A stretch of DNA of 17,861 nt from Candidatus Methanogaster sp. UBA203 (GTDB taxonomy: Archaea > Halobacteriota > Methanosarcinia > Methanosarcinales > Methanogasteraceae), in contig DASC01000205.1 in NCBI GenBank assembly GCA_002503595.1, positions 1 through 17,861 of the forward strand. Reading direction: 5' to 3'. Shown one piece after another: positions 1 through 7,408 of the stretch. The notes beneath the pieces were generated by a model, which made no database searches, had not been told where the DNA came from, and saw only the letters and a list, made by a program, of their open reading frames with translations. The position numbers were made by a program, and so were the translations under genes. Within the stretch, counting starts at the first letter, position 1, and the number at the start of each line of letters is the position of its first letter.

Positions 1-216
1 TCTGTCTCTGTCTCTCTGGGTTGCTCATAAGGTAAGCGTGGGCAGGATCGCTTAAATGAGTTCTTATCGCAAGACCCCCTGGTTCTGAAGCTGCTCTGAT
101 GCTGGCGTTTCGCATCCAATTGTTGCTGATTCGGATACCGTGTCTGGTGCCCGGGGTTTCGGATGTCTGAAACCCCCTGTGTTTGGGTTTGGTAATGTCC
201 TAAAAATCCACAATTT
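1..216. other. Left-edge non-coding stretch with a perfect hairpin
   Basis: No supportable gene is seen here; it is the region downstream of the minus-strand membrane gene that ends at 217. It opens with a short CT-rich simple sequence (1-18). The one clear structure is an 8-bp perfect inverted repeat, GGGGTTTC at 153-160 and GAAACCCC at 169-176, with an 8-base loop. It lies about 40 bases past the stop of the minus-strand gene, so it could be an RNA 3' end structure. No T-run follows it, so termination is only a guess. Confidence 0.4.
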
Positions 217-795
217 TCACCCTGCAATCGCATCCCTGAGATCTGCCCCGAATATCTGCGCAATCCCACATACCGCCCATCCGTTAAGCGTCCATGCAAA
301 ACTTATGAAAACCGGCATCCCCTCGCCAAATGCAAAACTCCAGAGTCCGGCTGAAGTTCCGAGCAGTTCCATCGTGCCACCAAGCGCTGTAGCAACCATG
401 GCAAACGCGAGGTTCCAATCAAGAGTCTGTCTGTTGTTATAAAATAGACCCAGAAGAGCAAACGCTGCGTAAATCGCAATGATCTCTGGGGTGGCTATCG
501 CGAGATAGCCTTCGAACCACAAGAATGCAGCGAATGCAAAGAGAATCAGAACGAAGGGAGCAATCCTGAATCTTCTGCCGCTCAGATCAACATACGCAAA
601 GACACGCCTTAAGCCGTGCGAGAGTCCGATGATTACAATCATAAAAATCGGCATTGAAAAGAGAGCAAATAGCGGAGGTGCAGCACCCTCTACGTAATGC
701 CACAGCCACATCCCGGCAAGCATGGCAAAACGTTCCACAAGGTATGCGATCAGGATCGATGTTGACGAGACCGCTACAAAATGCTTCGTCTGCAT
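217..795 (-). CDS. C-terminal multi-spanning membrane domain, probably frameshifted off the DUF362 gene
   Basis: This reading frame encodes about 190 residues with some five hydrophobic segments, including FVAVSSTSILIAYL, MPIFMIVIIGL, FVLILFAFAAFLWF and a Gly/Leu-rich last third. I do not recognise a named family. The first in-frame ATG is at 795; a TTG lies at 816. No convincing ribosome-binding site precedes either one. Its 5' end overlaps the upstream DUF362 frame by about 200 bases, and the overlapping DUF362 tail turns Cys-rich and unlike a membrane protein exactly where this frame turns hydrophobic. The simplest reading is one gene (217-2269) with a single frame disruption near 785-800. 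The disruption may be a real mutation, programmed, or an assembly error. The alternative is two overlapping genes. Confidence 0.6.
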   Translation of the reverse strand: MQTKHFVAVSSTSILIAYLVERFAMLAGMWLWHYVEGAAPPLFALFSMPIFMIVIIGLSHGLRRVFAYVDLSGRRFRIAPFVLILFAFAAFLWFEGYLAIATPEIIAIYAAFALLGLFYNNRQTLDWNLAFAMVATALGGTMELLGTSAGLWSFAFGEGMPVFISFAWTLNGWAVCGIAQIFGADLRDAIAG

Positions 796-2269
796 CCTCT
801 GCAAACAACGCAGCAAGGATGAGTGCGATCAGGAAACCAAGAGTAAACTCAAGTGAAGATATGGCGAGATAACCGCCAGACACAAAGCCGAAGATCGATA
901 GCAGCGCAAGAACAGAGAATATAGCGAGATTTATAGCGAGATTTGTTCGTTTCCGTTTTGTGCTATCAGGCGCATGCTTTTTCTCCATCGACCACTTCGC
1001 AACATCAGGGTCGGGGCGCTTCCAGTCGCCGTCTGAAGGGTGTTTATATGGCAGTTCTGTGAAATCGAACTCCTGTGAGGCATCGCCCAGAGATCGCTCG
1101 TGTGCAAGCTTTAAGTGATCGATCTCCTCACACGGATTTTTAAAGCCTATCATCTGTGCAGCAATCGCGTCTGCTGTAACCACGCTCGTGGATGCTATGA
1201 TGGTACGGAAGTCAACAGCATCGCAGGAGAGGGGACCCACTGTTTCGCCGCCGATGCTGCCGTCTATGACCGTCAGATTGGGCGTGAAAGCATGGTTTAT
1301 CCAGTATAAGACTTCGTCAATCCCGATCTGGTGGTATCGCGCCTTATCAATCTCAGGCAGCGTGCCATACATATTCTTCATGCCAAGGGTCACGCCTGTC
1401 ATGAGATGCGTCTTCATAGCAGGCACAGAGATTATCACATCCGCATCCAGCATCTCCTTCGAGACCCGCTCTCTCTTGAGCACACTCTTGTCACCGAAGT
1501 CAAAACGCACGATCTTCGTATCAGAGAGATTCATGAGTTCCACACCCTTCTCTTGAGCCCACGTGTCCCATCCCTGCTTCTTTGCATTTGCCCAGAACTT
1601 CGTCCATATCATGTCAGCGTCGCAGATCACAGGCTCGCCCCCAGCCTCGCGTACCATATCCACCACAACCCCGGCAACATCCTTGGTGGTATAAGTCGCT
1701 GTCAGTTCAGGAACGCCTCCGCAGACGTTCACTTTGATAAGAACCTTGTCACCACGCTTGACAAAACTCTGCATCCCTCCAAGAGCATCGATCGCCGATC
1801 GCACAGCCCCCTCCGAGTCATTTATGTCACGCCGAGTATCCGGGTAACGAACAACCGAATATTCAGGCTCTATGATTTTCTTCCGGCTTTTCACATCCTT
1901 GTAAGAGTAAACATCTTTTGAGACTCTCGTTCGCTTCGAGAGTAAGTACGTAGACGCGTAGCCCAAATATATCCAGACCGGATATAAAGCGAAGAGTAGA
2001 ATCACCACCAGCAACGGAACATCGCTCTTGTAGATGCCAGTGATGTTAGAGTGAAACATAAACTCTGAGCCGCTCATGCCATCGCAGACTACTGGAAAGA
2101 CGCAGCGGAAGACATCTGTGTAGAGCAGCAAACTAAATGCGATGAAGGTGAGAACGACGAGCAGACCGATGGTGATCTTGGCAAGCCTCCCTATCCCAAG
2201 TCTGTTGCTTGCGAGGTAGAGCACGATGCCTATGGCAAAGAGCAGCGGAGGGTCTAATAGAAAACTCAT
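587..2269 (-). CDS. Membrane-anchored DUF362 domain protein
   Basis: The protein has three N-terminal hydrophobic segments (about residues 9-25, 31-50 and 84-111), then a DUF362 domain (PF04015) at about 150-375. Recognisable blocks are KVLIKVNVCGG (176-185), EAGGEPVICDAD (208-219), ADVIISVPAMKTH (276-288), GVTLGMKNMYG (292-302) and a VTADAIAAQMIGF block near 364-376. DUF362 proteins are poorly understood and often sit with iron-sulfur proteins; no function is assigned. Two more hydrophobic segments follow at about 444-490. From about residue 495 the frame becomes Cys/Arg-rich and is probably out of frame; the membrane domain continues in the frame at 217-795. The ATG at 2269 is preceded by AAAGGTGAAGCC, a good ribosome-binding site. 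A 127-bp inverted-repeat element lies just upstream. Confidence 0.8.
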   Translation of the reverse strand: MSFLLDPPLLFAIGIVLYLASNRLGIGRLAKITIGLLVVLTFIAFSLLLYTDVFRCVFPVVCDGMSGSEFMFHSNITGIYKSDVPLLVVILLFALYPVWIYLGYASTYLLSKRTRVSKDVYSYKDVKSRKKIIEPEYSVVRYPDTRRDINDSEGAVRSAIDALGGMQSFVKRGDKVLIKVNVCGGVPELTATYTTKDVAGVVVDMVREAGGEPVICDADMIWTKFWANAKKQGWDTWAQEKGVELMNLSDTKIVRFDFGDKSVLKRERVSKEMLDADVIISVPAMKTHLMTGVTLGMKNMYGTLPEIDKARYHQIGIDEVLYWINHAFTPNLTVIDGSIGGETVGPLSCDAVDFRTIIASTSVVTADAIAAQMIGFKNPCEEIDHLKLAHERSLGDASQEFDFTELPYKHPSDGDWKRPDPDVAKWSMEKKHAPDSTKRKRTNLAINLAIFSVLALLSIFGFVSGGYLAISSLEFTLGFLIALILAALFAEDADEAFCSGLVNIDPDRIPCGTFCHACRDVAVALRRGCCTSAICSLFNADFYDCNHRTLARLKACLCVC

Positions 2270-2283
2270 GGCTTCACCTTTAA

Positions 2284-2410
2284 TAGACTTGTTGCGATAT
2301 AAAATCCTATAAAATACAGCCTTCTAAGGCGTCCATTGCTCCGTGCATATTGCTCCTTTTTACGGATATCCCTTCTCCGGGCTTTTCCAAATTATTTCGC
2401 AACAAGTCTA
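2284..2410. mobile_element. 127-bp miniature inverted-repeat element (element a)
   Basis: The ends are perfect 14-bp inverted repeats: TAGACTTGTTGCGA at 2284-2297 and TCGCAACAAGTCTA at 2397-2410. Similarity continues inward (ATATAA against AATAAT). With TA as a possible 2-bp target duplication, the repeat proper would be GACTTGTTGCGA. The interior has no coding capacity. It behaves like a non-autonomous relative of a DDE-transposase insertion sequence; the parent family cannot be named from this window. It lies between the DUF362 gene and a transporter gene remnant. Confidence 0.75.
2294..2313 (-). promoter_or_regulatory. TATA-like boxes upstream of the DUF362 gene, inside element a
   Basis: Read on the minus strand, the element end contains TTTTATAG and, closer to the gene, TTTTATATC. 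They lie about 25-45 bases upstream of the DUF362 ATG at 2269. The distal box would place a start site near 2283 and leave room for the ribosome-binding site. This is inferred from spacing and base content only. Confidence 0.35.
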
Positions 2411-2485
2411 ATGTTTAAGAGTCGGTCTGGTATTTAATATTTTCTTCGATTGGGGATGTCACGGCTTGTGGTGTTACAGAAGATT

Positions 2486-2742
2486 TTATGAACCTGATCG
2501 GGCGAGTACGGATCTGAGTCTATCAGGCATCTTATCCGGATTATCGGCTACATTTGGGACCGTAGGCTGCTCCATTCTTGAAACACGCCAAGCCCCGCCC
2601 CGCCTATCACAAATTCCACGAACTGCGTTGCAAGTTTCGGATGTGGTGCGTTTTTGATGTGCTGTGCGCTTGCAAGGACTATATCAAAGTCATACTCGAT
2701 AATGCCCGAAGATCGACTTCCAGTGGTCCGTGAGCAATACAC
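2486..2742 (-). pseudogene. Remnant of a molybdate/tungstate-type ABC substrate-binding protein (C-terminal end)
   Basis: On the minus strand one frame reads KNAPHPKLATQFVEFVIGG followed by GLGVFQEW. This is the typical C-terminal helix region of ModA/WtpA-like periplasmic binding proteins, where the usual text resembles NAPHPELAKEFVEFVLSPEGQ. After FQEW the frame runs into a stop, but the next frame continues with VPNVADNPDKMPDRLRSVLA and ends at a TAA (2486-2488), which reads like the natural C-terminus. So a frameshift lies near 2550-2565 and most of the gene upstream of about 2742 is missing. Nothing recognisable of the rest of a transporter operon is present. The assignment rests on motif likeness only. 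Confidence 0.5.
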
Positions 2743-2793
2743 ATAAGACCATCAACTTGGGGGTATCAAGCCGATAGCCCCAAGACAGATACA

Positions 2794-2802
2794 TTTTATT
2801 AA
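2794..2802 (+). promoter_or_regulatory. Possible TATA box for lysA
   Basis: TTTTATTAA sits 34-42 bases before the lysA ATG, in an AT-rich patch between GC-richer stretches. It fits an archaeal TATA box with a short leader. Only a weak GGAAGTG-like ribosome-binding site precedes the ATG. Confidence 0.35.
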
Positions 2803-2835
2803 AGATACAGCAATGAATGGTGTGGAAGTGTTTCC

Positions 2836-4116
2836 ATGTCAAAAGCAAATCACATCGGCATCCAGAACCATCACCTCACCATCGGCGGAGTTGACACAGT
2901 CTCGCTTGCACAGGAATACGGCACACCGCTCTATGTGATCGACGAGAAGCGCATACGCGAGAACTTTCGCACATTTAAAGGTGCGTTTCCTGACGCTGAC
3001 ATCTACTTTGCTGCAAAGGCAAACTGGAACCTTTCCGTCCTGCGGATCCTTGCGTCAGAGGGTGCAGGTGCTGACGTCTTCTCTGATGGCGAACTCTATG
3101 CCGCGCTCCTTGCAGGCATCCCGCGTGAGAGGATTCTCTTCAACGGCAACTCAAAGACCGCATACGAACTCCAGATGGCGATCGACTCGGGGGTGCGCGT
3201 TTCAGTGGATTCGATGGACGAACTGCACGCTCTCTCGGATCTGGCGATCAAAGCCGGAAAGGTGGTCGATATCGCATTCCGGGTCAATCCTGATGTCTCG
3301 CCAGACACGCACCCGAAGATTGCGACAGGTCTTGCATCCTCGAAGTTCGGGATAGGGTACACGGACGTCCTGAAAGCGTACGAAGAGGCAAAGGAACTGT
3401 TAGGGGTAAATCCAGTCGGCATCCACTGCCATATCGGGTCGCAGATCACCGATGTCTCGCCTTTCGGTGAGGCGGTGGAGCGGATGATGGATATTGCGGA
3501 ACAGATCACACGGCTTGGAATCACACTTGAGTTTGTGGATATGGGCGGCGGGCTTGGCATCCCGTACCAGAAAGGGGTGGCGACGCCCACACCGCATGAT
3601 CTTGCAGACATGATCCTTCCGATCTTCCGCCGCCGCTCAGAGGATATCGGGATCTCTCCAAGACTCGTGCTCGAACCAGGCAGATATATCGTTGGCGACA
3701 CAAGTCTTCTCCTTGCCGGGGTTACCACGGTAAAGCGATCCGCACGGAACTTTGTTGGCGTTGACGCCGGTCTTAACCTGCTGATCCGCCCTGCGATGTA
3801 CGATGCGTACCACGAGGTGGCTGTTGCGAACAAGGCAGACTCTGCAGGGGCGGAGACGTACGATATTGTGGGACCGATCTGTGAATCAGGCGACATCATT
3901 GCGAGGGACCGCAAACTGCCCCTGATAGAACCCGGCGACGTGATAGCAGTCTTCGATGTCGGAGCGTACGGATTCAGCATGAGTTCCCAGTACAACGGGC
4001 GGTGCCGGTGCACAGAGATTATGGTCTCTGACGGCTCTGTGGATGTGATACGCGAGCAGGAACACTACGGCGACCTGATTGCGAAACAGAAGATTCCTGC
4101 GAGATTACTTGCGTAA
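2836..4116 (+). CDS. lysA: Diaminopimelate decarboxylase
   Basis: LysA is a PLP enzyme that decarboxylates meso-diaminopimelate to L-lysine, the last step of the DAP pathway, in the cytoplasm. At 426 residues it has the normal length and looks intact. Visible landmarks are the PLP lysine in YFAAKANWN (Lys61), FRVNPDV (148-154), SSKFGIG (168-174), HCHIGSQI (197-204) with its PLP-stacking His, the GGGLGIPY phosphate-binding loop (237-244), EPGRYIVGDTS (280-290), GPICESGD (346-353) with the active-site Cys349, and GAYGFSMSSQYN near the C-terminus. The gene appears monocistronic. Its TAA stop lies inside the 7-bp direct repeat that flanks the element at 4118-4480, so that insertion happened at the very end of the gene without changing the protein. 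Confidence 0.97.
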   Translation: MSKANHIGIQNHHLTIGGVDTVSLAQEYGTPLYVIDEKRIRENFRTFKGAFPDADIYFAAKANWNLSVLRILASEGAGADVFSDGELYAALLAGIPRERILFNGNSKTAYELQMAIDSGVRVSVDSMDELHALSDLAIKAGKVVDIAFRVNPDVSPDTHPKIATGLASSKFGIGYTDVLKAYEEAKELLGVNPVGIHCHIGSQITDVSPFGEAVERMMDIAEQITRLGITLEFVDMGGGLGIPYQKGVATPTPHDLADMILPIFRRRSEDIGISPRLVLEPGRYIVGDTSLLLAGVTTVKRSARNFVGVDAGLNLLIRPAMYDAYHEVAVANKADSAGAETYDIVGPICESGDIIARDRKLPLIEPGDVIAVFDVGAYGFSMSSQYNGRCRCTEIMVSDGSVDVIREQEHYGDLIAKQKIPARLLA

Positions 4117-4148
4117 CTCGGCACTGTCTGAAAATCAAGTGATTTACC

Positions 4149-4236
4149 ACCGCGGTCTGCGAAGCAGCGCCGAAGGCAGTACGCAGAGTTTCGAGACCGT
4201 TTTCAACCCTCTGCGTGACTCTGCGCACTCTGCGGT
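4149..4236. repeat. CGCAGAG-type palindromic core, copy 1
   Basis: This imperfect palindrome has ACCGCGG at its left end and an ACGCAGAG arm. The right arm reads CTCTGCGTGACTCTGCGC and closes with CTCTGCGGT. The same motif type occurs at 9171-9222 inside another element. Similar CGCAGAG repeats are dispersed in many bacterial and archaeal genomes. It is non-coding here. Confidence 0.6.
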
Positions 4237-4252
4237 AGAATAAAAGGTATCT

Positions 4253-4403
4253 GCTCAATATCATGCGGAGTTTTAAAAAGGGTCTATCGGTACAAAAAAA
4301 CCGGCATCTGTGTTCATCCGTGTTAATCAGTGGCTGATAAGGGTTTTTAGCCACAGATTAACGCAGATTACACTGATTTCATCAATCTAATCGTTTCCAT
4401 GTT
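4253..4403. repeat. TTAATCTGTGGC-type core repeat, copy 1
   Basis: This stretch of about 150 bases matches 15550-15700 in the opposite orientation almost throughout. Shared blocks include TCATGCGGAGTTTTAAAAAG, CTGATAAGG, the AGCCACAGATTAACGCAG arm and CCATGTTC. The centre is a hairpin with TTAATCAGTGGCT and AGCCACAGATTAA arms. A shorter relative is at 12681-12757. Confidence 0.8.
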
Positions 4404-4488
4404 CAGTGCTGATTTACCACAGCTTACTGAGCATGTTCAATAAAAGGGCATGTATTTTCGCATCAAAAATCGACAGTGCCGCGTAACC

Positions 4489-5193
4489 CTACTGTTTCAG
4501 TACCCTTGCCCCATCCGCGGTGCCGATATGCACCTCGTCCACATTTAAGAATATCCCGTGCTCGATTGCGCCAACGAGTGCGCTTAAATCATCGCTCAAT
4601 CGCGCGGGATCATCGATCGCGCCAAAGTCGGCGTCGATTACAAAGTTTCCGTTGTCGGTGATCACAGGACCATCCTTCCGGGCTGCCATCCGAAGCTCAG
4701 GTATCCCACCTGTTGCCCGCACCCCGCGTTCCACAAGCGTTCTTGCGTACGGCAGAACCTCGATCGGAACCACGTGATCGAGTCCGGGGACGGCTTTTTC
4801 GTGATCGACCATCAGCACCACCCTCGATGCAGCGTACGCGATCACCTTCTCTCGGGTGTGCGCAGCGCCTCCCCCTTTGATTGCCACGAGATTCCGGTCG
4901 ATCTGATCCGCGCCATCGAGCACGATGTCAAGCTCCGGGTGCTCTGAAAGCGTCGTGATCGGTATCTTCTGCTGCGCTGCAAGCATCTCTGACTGGTACG
5001 AGGTCGGCACGCACAGGATATCAAGCCCGCCGGCAACCTGTCTCCCGAGTTCTGTGATCGCATACGCCGCGGTCGAACCCGTGCCGATGCCGACAATCAT
5101 CCCGTCAGCAACCAGCGTTACCGCTGATAGGGCAGACGCCTCCTTCTCGCGGCTCGCCTCGCTGCTGGTGTCGTGGCTGCTTCGATCCTTCAT
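4489..5193 (-). CDS. rpiA: Ribose-5-phosphate isomerase A
   Basis: RpiA interconverts ribose 5-phosphate and ribulose 5-phosphate in the cytoplasm, supplying ribose for nucleotides. The 234-residue protein has family-normal length and all key blocks: the phosphate loop VGIGTGSTAAYAI (about 34-46), DGADQID (93-99) holding the two catalytic aspartates, KGGGAAHTREK (106-116) with catalytic Lys and Glu, and DNGNFVIDADFG near 180-191. The Gln in DGADQID replaces the more usual Glu but is not a catalytic position. The ATG at 5193 is preferred; an in-frame TTG directly before it (5196) would add one residue. The gene is convergent with lysA and divergent from the SAM synthetase gene. Confidence 0.95.
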   Translation of the reverse strand: MKDRSSHDTSSEASREKEASALSAVTLVADGMIVGIGTGSTAAYAITELGRQVAGGLDILCVPTSYQSEMLAAQQKIPITTLSEHPELDIVLDGADQIDRNLVAIKGGGAAHTREKVIAYAASRVVLMVDHEKAVPGLDHVVPIEVLPYARTLVERGVRATGGIPELRMAARKDGPVITDNGNFVIDADFGAIDDPARLSDDLSALVGAIEHGIFLNVDEVHIGTADGARVLKQ

Positions 5194-5322
5194 CAATCCT
5201 ATGTGGTGGTCACCTGATGTTTAAGTGTTGCTGTCTGCAGGATGTCTGCAGGGCTGTCCGGTTATATGGCGTTCGGATCGGGGCACACGAATGACACGGC
5301 AACCCCATCGATAACTAATATC

Positions 5323-5328
5323 TTATAT
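5323..5328 (+). promoter_or_regulatory. Possible TATA box of the SAM synthetase operon
   Basis: TTATAT lies 42-47 bases before the ATG at 5370, in the 173-base divergent spacer between rpiA and mat. AGAGGT at 5357-5362 is a plausible ribosome-binding site. A start site near 5350 would leave a leader of about 20 bases. No other motif stands out in the spacer. Confidence 0.4.
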
Positions 5329-5369
5329 CAGGACGCGCATAGATACACTTCATCACAGAGGTACTTCCA

Positions 5370-6560
5370 ATGACACGAAATATCAAGGTGGAACCGCTCA
5401 GGCAGACTCCGATTGAGAAGCAGGAGATCGAACTTGTCGAGCGGAAGGGTATCGGGCATCCGGACAGCATCGCAGACGGACTCGCAGAAGCGGTCAGTCA
5501 GGCGCTCTGCGCCGAGTACATAGACCGCTGCGGGGCAGTGCTGCACCACAACACCGATGAGACGCAGATCGTTGCTGGCAGATCATACCCCGCGTTCGGT
5601 GGCGGAGAAGTCGTTTCACCGATTTACATATTGCTGGTCGGCAGAGCCACGAAGGAGTTCGATAGCATACACATCCCGACCGATACCACTGCACTGCAGG
5701 CAGCCCGGGACTATCTCAGGGAGAACCTCCTGAATCTGAATGTGGATCGTGATATCATTCTTGATTGCAAACTCGGGGAGGGGTCGTCCGACCTGAGAGA
5801 CGTCTTCCACCGAACGATTCCAGGTGCGAACGACACGTCCTTCGGCGTCGGGTTTGCGCCGCTGTCAGAGACCGAGCAGATCGTATACAAGGCAGAACAC
5901 GAACTGATGAATCTCAGGAAGAAGATTCCTGCGATCGGAGAGGACACCAAGATCATGGGGCTTCGTGACAAGGACAAGATCACGCTCGTTGTTGCCTGCG
6001 CAATGGTCGGGCGCCATCTTAACGATCTGGATCATTATATCAGTGTGACAGAGAGTTTGCGCGATCACATCGAGAACATGGCGTGCGACTGCACGGATCG
6101 TGAGATCAATGTCCTGATCAATACCGCAGACGACCTCAAAAACGAATCGCTCTTCATGACCGTGACCGGAACCTCGGCAGAGATGGGTGATGACGGGTCT
6201 GTCGGGCGCGGCAACCGGTGCAACGGCTTGATAACGCCATACAGACCGATGAGCATGGAGGCGACGAGCGGCAAGAACCCGGTCAACCATGTCGGGAAGA
6301 TATACAACCTGCTCGCCAACAAGATCGCATCCGAGGTGGTCGAGACCGCGGACGGGGTCGAGGAGATCTACATCCGCATGTTATCCGAGATCGGTAAGCC
6401 GATCGACCAGCCGCTTGTTGCTGATGCCGGAATCGTGGCGGCAGAGGGGGCTAACATGTTTGTGCTACAGCGGGAGATCGAGGAGATTATTGATAGGTCG
6501 CTTGCAAACATCACAGACATCACCAGACTGGTCGCAGAAGGGAAACTTGCCACGTTCTGA
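5370..6560 (+). CDS. mat: Archaeal-type S-adenosylmethionine synthetase
   Basis: The enzyme makes S-adenosylmethionine from methionine and ATP, with release of phosphate and pyrophosphate. It belongs to the archaeal MAT family (PF01941), which diverges strongly from bacterial MetK. At 396 residues it has the usual length and appears complete. Key stretches are KGIGHPDSIADG (26-37), LHHNTDETQIVAGRS (58-72), GANDTSFGVGFAPLSETE (152-169), and a long conserved block GTSAEMGDDGSVGRGN (267-282) through SGKNPVNHVGKIY (300-312). The stop codon overlaps the ATG of the next gene (TGATG at 6558-6562), so translation of the two is probably coupled. This is the first gene of a likely three-gene run. Confidence 0.97.
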   Translation: MTRNIKVEPLRQTPIEKQEIELVERKGIGHPDSIADGLAEAVSQALCAEYIDRCGAVLHHNTDETQIVAGRSYPAFGGGEVVSPIYILLVGRATKEFDSIHIPTDTTALQAARDYLRENLLNLNVDRDIILDCKLGEGSSDLRDVFHRTIPGANDTSFGVGFAPLSETEQIVYKAEHELMNLRKKIPAIGEDTKIMGLRDKDKITLVVACAMVGRHLNDLDHYISVTESLRDHIENMACDCTDREINVLINTADDLKNESLFMTVTGTSAEMGDDGSVGRGNRCNGLITPYRPMSMEATSGKNPVNHVGKIYNLLANKIASEVVETADGVEEIYIRMLSEIGKPIDQPLVADAGIVAAEGANMFVLQREIEEIIDRSLANITDITRLVAEGKLATF

Positions 6561-7372
6561 TGCTTCGAAGATGTCTGCTACTTATCGCGATATTCGTGGT
6601 CTGTGCACCATCGGCAGCCGCTGCTGTGGTGCACGGGACCACGTATGAGTGGTCGACGTTCGAAGCACTCGAGAAAACGATCGTTCTGGTGAATTCAACG
6701 CCGCCACAGGTCATGGTGGCGTCTTCTGGCAGTTACACATTTGATCTGCCGGAAGGATCGTACGCGATCCGTGCTGAATATTACAGAGGCAATCTGCTCG
6801 AGTACTGTGCCGAAGAAGAGATCACGATCGTCGGGGGTGGGGATTTTGTGCTCGATCTCCTGATGTTTCCACCGATTGAGGAAGTGTACTTATGTGAGGA
6901 CATAAATTTCAGCGAGGATCTCTTCGATTACGAAGAACTTCCTGAAGATGAAGAGGACTCTACGGTGTTACTCTATGCAACCGGCATCCTCTCGGTTCTG
7001 GCAATCATGGCTGCACTGTTTTTGTGGAAGAGGAGTAAAAAGGGCGACGGAAAGGGCAGAACGGGTGGAATGGACGGAAAGGAAGATTATGGCTATGAAC
7101 CAGTGGAGCCAGAACCGGAAGCGCCGGAAGAACCGGGGGAACTGGAAGAGTTAGAACCTGGAGGTGCGGAATCCGCGATCCCATCTGATCTGCAGGAGGT
7201 GCTCTCGATCATCAGGGGGCGTGACGGCCGGATCACACAGAAAGACCTGCGGCTGCTGCTCAATTGCTCGGAAGCGAAGGCGAGTCTGATGATAACAGAC
7301 CTTGAGGATCGGGGGTTGGTGAAGAAGGTGAAGAAGGGAAGAGGAAACGTGATCATACTCACAGACTTATGA
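6560..7372 (+). CDS. Membrane-anchored regulator with extracellular domain and cytoplasmic winged helix
   Basis: This 270-residue protein starts with a signal peptide (about 1-22). An extracellular domain of about 110 residues follows, with beta-type PEGA/carboxypeptidase-regulatory-like text (SGSYTFDLPEGSYAIRAEYY). Next are an acidic juxtamembrane stretch, one membrane segment (about 135-156) followed by Lys/Arg, a Pro/Glu-rich linker (179-200), and a C-terminal winged-helix domain (about 207-270) with DGRITQKDLRLLLNCSEAKA as its helix-turn-helix region. The layout is that of archaeal one-component membrane regulators of the DUF7343/MarR-like kind. It would sense something outside and bind DNA inside; ligand and targets are unknown. 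It overlaps mat by one base and is followed after 36 bases by an MscS channel gene. Confidence 0.8.
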   Translation: MLRRCLLLIAIFVVCAPSAAAAVVHGTTYEWSTFEALEKTIVLVNSTPPQVMVASSGSYTFDLPEGSYAIRAEYYRGNLLEYCAEEEITIVGGGDFVLDLLMFPPIEEVYLCEDINFSEDLFDYEELPEDEEDSTVLLYATGILSVLAIMAALFLWKRSKKGDGKGRTGGMDGKEDYGYEPVEPEPEAPEEPGELEELEPGGAESAIPSDLQEVLSIIRGRDGRITQKDLRLLLNCSEAKASLMITDLEDRGLVKKVKKGRGNVIILTDL

Positions 7373-7408
7373 ATAAATTCATAATCCATCAACAACAGAG
7401 GGGATACC

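Larger units (their letters stand above)
4118..4480. mobile_element. 363-bp non-autonomous element between lysA and rpiA (element b)
   Basis: The element is bounded by a 7-bp direct repeat GCGTAAC at 4111-4117 and 4481-4487. Inside lie inverted ends GGCACTGTC (4120-4128) and GACAGTGCC (4472-4480). The left end recurs at the right edge of the window: 24 bases at 4122-4145 equal 17838-17861. The terminus resembles IS6-family ends such as the GGCACTGT of IS26, which is only a hint at the parent. It has no coding capacity. The interior holds two palindromic cores: a CGCAGAG-type core (4149-4236) and a TTAATCTGTGG-type core (within 4253-4403). Taking out the element would leave the lysA and rpiA stops only about 5 bases apart. 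Confidence 0.75.

Noticed and set aside
140..442. Plus-strand open frame opposite the membrane-domain gene
   Set aside because: It is antisense to a clearly hydrophobic minus-strand domain and has no family likeness or ribosome-binding site.
3096..4013. Long open minus-strand frame (305 codons) inside lysA
   Set aside because: It is a shadow of lysA codon bias; every lysA motif is on the plus strand and the minus translation has no recognisable domain.
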